Notes under the pieces: model-generated
What the model saw: the letters and a program-made list of their open reading frames with translations, nothing else
Told to the model about the DNA's origin: nothing
The model's database searches: none
In this document: one piece after another, positions 14,683 through 16,138 of the stretch
How positions within the stretch are numbered: the first letter of the stretch is position 1
How the letters are laid out: the number at the start of each line of letters is the position of its first letter
Assembly: GCA_964429355.1 (NCBI GenBank)
Contig: CAYSCH010000221.1
Span: forward strand, 1 to 16,138
DNA: 16,138 bases
Source: JAAYAY01 sp964429355
GTDB taxonomy: Bacteria; Planctomycetota; Planctomycetia; Pirellulales; Thermoguttaceae
Reading direction: 5' to 3'
Program-made: the position numbers and the translations under genes

Positions 14683-16138
14683 TCAGCGCTCGCTGATCGC
14701 CGCCAGATCTTCAGACTGCCATGTCTCCGGCACCTGGAGGCTCAGACTCTCGATCAGCGTATCAAGGAGGTCGCGCTCGCACAGATATACGCGTGCCGAC
14801 GATTCTTTTAAATCCAGCAGCAGCACCATGTGATCTCCTGGCCGGGCACGTTGACTGCGCAAGGCTGGTCCCAATCCCCACGCACATCCTCCGCGAGTTA
14901 CAAGCTTGCCCAATTCAACGCCATCAGCCGTCCAAATCCTGAAGTCCATTTCCAGCCGCTGCTTGAGCCCCGCGGGGACGGTCGTCACTCCCCCCGCAAT
15001 GGCCGCTTTCGACAACTCGTACGTGAGGTAGATGCGCCCGTCGGCCAGCGTGCCAAACCCCCGCAGCACGCGAGGCACCGGGCGGCTCGAACGCTTGGCA
15101 GCCAGACATCTCACCTTCTGACGGCTTACGTTCGTTCCCACCAGTCCGTACACGCTCCGCCCGAACTGTGCAATGACCGGAGAAGCCATTAACGTGGCAT
15201 TGAAACTGAACCGGTTCATTCCCTCAGCAAGGCAACGTTCCTCAAATGCTCCGCGTTCCAGCACGGGACCGTACTCTCGGAGAACCCGGACCATCCCCGC
15301 CTCCACGCCAGAAAGTACCTCTTCCGGCTCAGACGGCGACTCGGCCACAACGGTTCGGCCGACCACTTGGACTGCCGGGCGCTGCTTGCAGAAAGTCAGC
15401 AAGACTCGGCTCGGGGGCACCTTGCGTCCGGAACGGCGATGGCGTCCAAGGGCGGCGCGAAGCCGCGAGACGTCAATCCGCCGGCAGACCGAAAAGACCT
15501 TGTCCATCATGTTGGGAAGGCCGTACTGCGAACCCGACTCCAGATGGAACCAAGCTCGCCCGTTGTCGAGCCACTGGAAGCCGGCCAGTGCCTCAAGCAC
15601 GGCGCGTACCAGAGTCGGCTCCAAGCGGGTCGCATGAGAAGCTTCGACATGCTGAATCACGTCGAAAACGGTGGCAATTCCAGAAGCCAAGGCAATTCGC
15701 CGCGCGATCTGCGCGATTTTCTTCGGCAGATGGGCCGTTGACTCATCGACCACCAATTCGACGTCACCGACATGAACCGCGCAAAAACCTCCGTGACGGG
15801 ACAGGAACTCCGCCGCCTGCAGAATGGTCGGCGGCGGCAGAAAAAGTCTCTGCAAACCTGCTGCATGAAATTCTCGCTGGAGAACGCGAGTGGCAATCGG
15901 AATGTGCGATCTGACGAATTCGAGTGCCTGGTCCATAGCCGGCGCAAACACACAGGTGTGGTTGTACCTCTTTGCAGCACGCATGCAGACCTGGCGAATC
16001 CGTTCGCGGCTCAGCCCATGGCGATTGCCCAATTCTTCGAGCGTGCGACCTCCCCCCCCGTCCCAACCATAATACTCCGAGATGATCTGGCGGTCCCTCG
16101 CCTGCGAAGACGAGGAGAAGACGTCGGCCAACTCCGCT
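14683..16138 (-). CDS. Regulator with sigma-70 region 4-type helix-turn-helix and winged-helix repeats (5' partial)
   Basis: At least 482 residues, open to the right edge. The leftmost possible start seen is a TTG at 16131, but the frame continues as Ala-Glu-Leu-Ala before it, so the true start is probably outside. Residues 29-50 (TLEELGNRHGLSRERIRQV core) are a textbook sigma-70 region 4 helix-turn-helix, which in sigma factors binds the -35 element. There is no region 2, so it cannot melt a promoter as a normal sigma factor. The middle appears to hold winged-helix-like units: about 150-195, 215-260 (RLRAALGRHRRSGRKVPPSR) and 270-335, the last ending SPVIAQFGRSVYGLVG. The C-terminal 120 residues look beta-rich (GFGTLADGRIYLTYEL, RPGDHMVLLLDL). 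A DNA-binding regulatory role is inferred; targets are unknown. It lies directly upstream of fhs. Confidence 0.75.
   Translation of the reverse strand, partial: AELADVFSSSSQARDRQIISEYYGWDGGGGRTLEELGNRHGLSRERIRQVCMRAAKRYNHTCVFAPAMDQALEFVRSHIPIATRVLQREFHAAGLQRLFLPPPTILQAAEFLSRHGGFCAVHVGDVELVVDESTAHLPKKIAQIARRIALASGIATVFDVIQHVEASHATRLEPTLVRAVLEALAGFQWLDNGRAWFHLESGSQYGLPNMMDKVFSVCRRIDVSRLRAALGRHRRSGRKVPPSRVLLTFCKQRPAVQVVGRTVVAESPSEPEEVLSGVEAGMVRVLREYGPVLERGAFEERCLAEGMNRFSFNATLMASPVIAQFGRSVYGLVGTNVSRQKVRCLAAKRSSRPVPRVLRGFGTLADGRIYLTYELSKAAIAGGVTTVPAGLKQRLEMDFRIWTADGVELGKLVTRGGCAWGLGPALRSQRARPGDHMVLLLDLKESSARVYLCERDLLDTLIESLSLQVPETWQSEDLAAISER

Noticed and set aside
13179..14696. A 505-codon plus-strand frame opposite fhs
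   Set aside because: Antisense shadow of fhs, which is unambiguous by signatures and length.
14683..16138. Full sigma factor
   Set aside because: Only a region 4-type helix-turn-helix is present, near the N-terminal side of the visible part. In a sigma factor region 4 is at the C-terminus and is preceded by region 2.
1..16138. CRISPR array, tRNA or rRNA genes, intact transposases or prophage genes
   Set aside because: I saw no regularly spaced repeats, cloverleaf-type sequence, rRNA segments or transposase motifs in reading both strands.

Overview
The window looks like chromosomal DNA from a planctomycete (PVC group), probably near Pirellulales. The basis is GC-rich coding sequence, several secreted two-domain carbohydrate-active or esterase proteins, a BMC shell protein with a PduS-like partner, and three conserved-looking proteins of a planctomycetal type (SEC-C protein, short lipoprotein, hemC-linked membrane protein). 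This assignment rests on recalled protein families, not on any search. I see no rRNA, tRNA, CRISPR array, intact transposase or phage gene.

Layout. At 1-272 (+) lies the C-terminal remnant of a sugar phosphate isomerase/epimerase. It is followed on the same strand by a secreted GH127 beta-L-arabinofuranosidase with a C-terminal beta-trefoil lectin-like domain (539-2956). A spacer with a strong 11-bp-arm hairpin leads to a SEC-C metal-binding protein (3388-4320, +). Convergent to it is a two-gene minus-strand unit: pduS-like flavin/Fe-S oxidoreductase (5157-6494) then pduT-like tandem-BMC shell protein (4485-5045). Divergent from pduS is a 960-residue exported esterase-like protein (6907-9789, +) with one degenerate and one intact alpha/beta-hydrolase domain. 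After a 537-base spacer with a clear intrinsic terminator come a membrane protein of unknown function and hemC (10327-12028, +). The rest is on the minus strand: a lipoprotein (12080-12754), fhs (12927-14618) and a regulator with a sigma-region-4-type helix-turn-helix that runs off the right edge (14683 onward).

How the genes work together. The left half is concerned with sugars: extracellular removal of arabinofuranose, a sugar isomerase relic, a carbohydrate-esterase-type protein, and a two-gene module that in known microcompartments moves electrons across the protein shell. PduS oxidises or reduces a flavin and two [4Fe-4S] clusters, and PduT carries a cluster in its pore. No other shell protein and no signature microcompartment enzyme is nearby, so this pair would have to serve a shell encoded elsewhere. 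The right half is housekeeping: tetrapyrrole synthesis (hemC) and one-carbon activation (fhs).

Most promising item: the orphan pduS-pduT pair, with its own predicted promoter and a 5' leader of roughly 215 bases. The dead first hydrolase domain of the 960-residue protein, the sigma-4-type regulator next to fhs, and the structured terminated stretch at about 9840-10056 are also worth checking.
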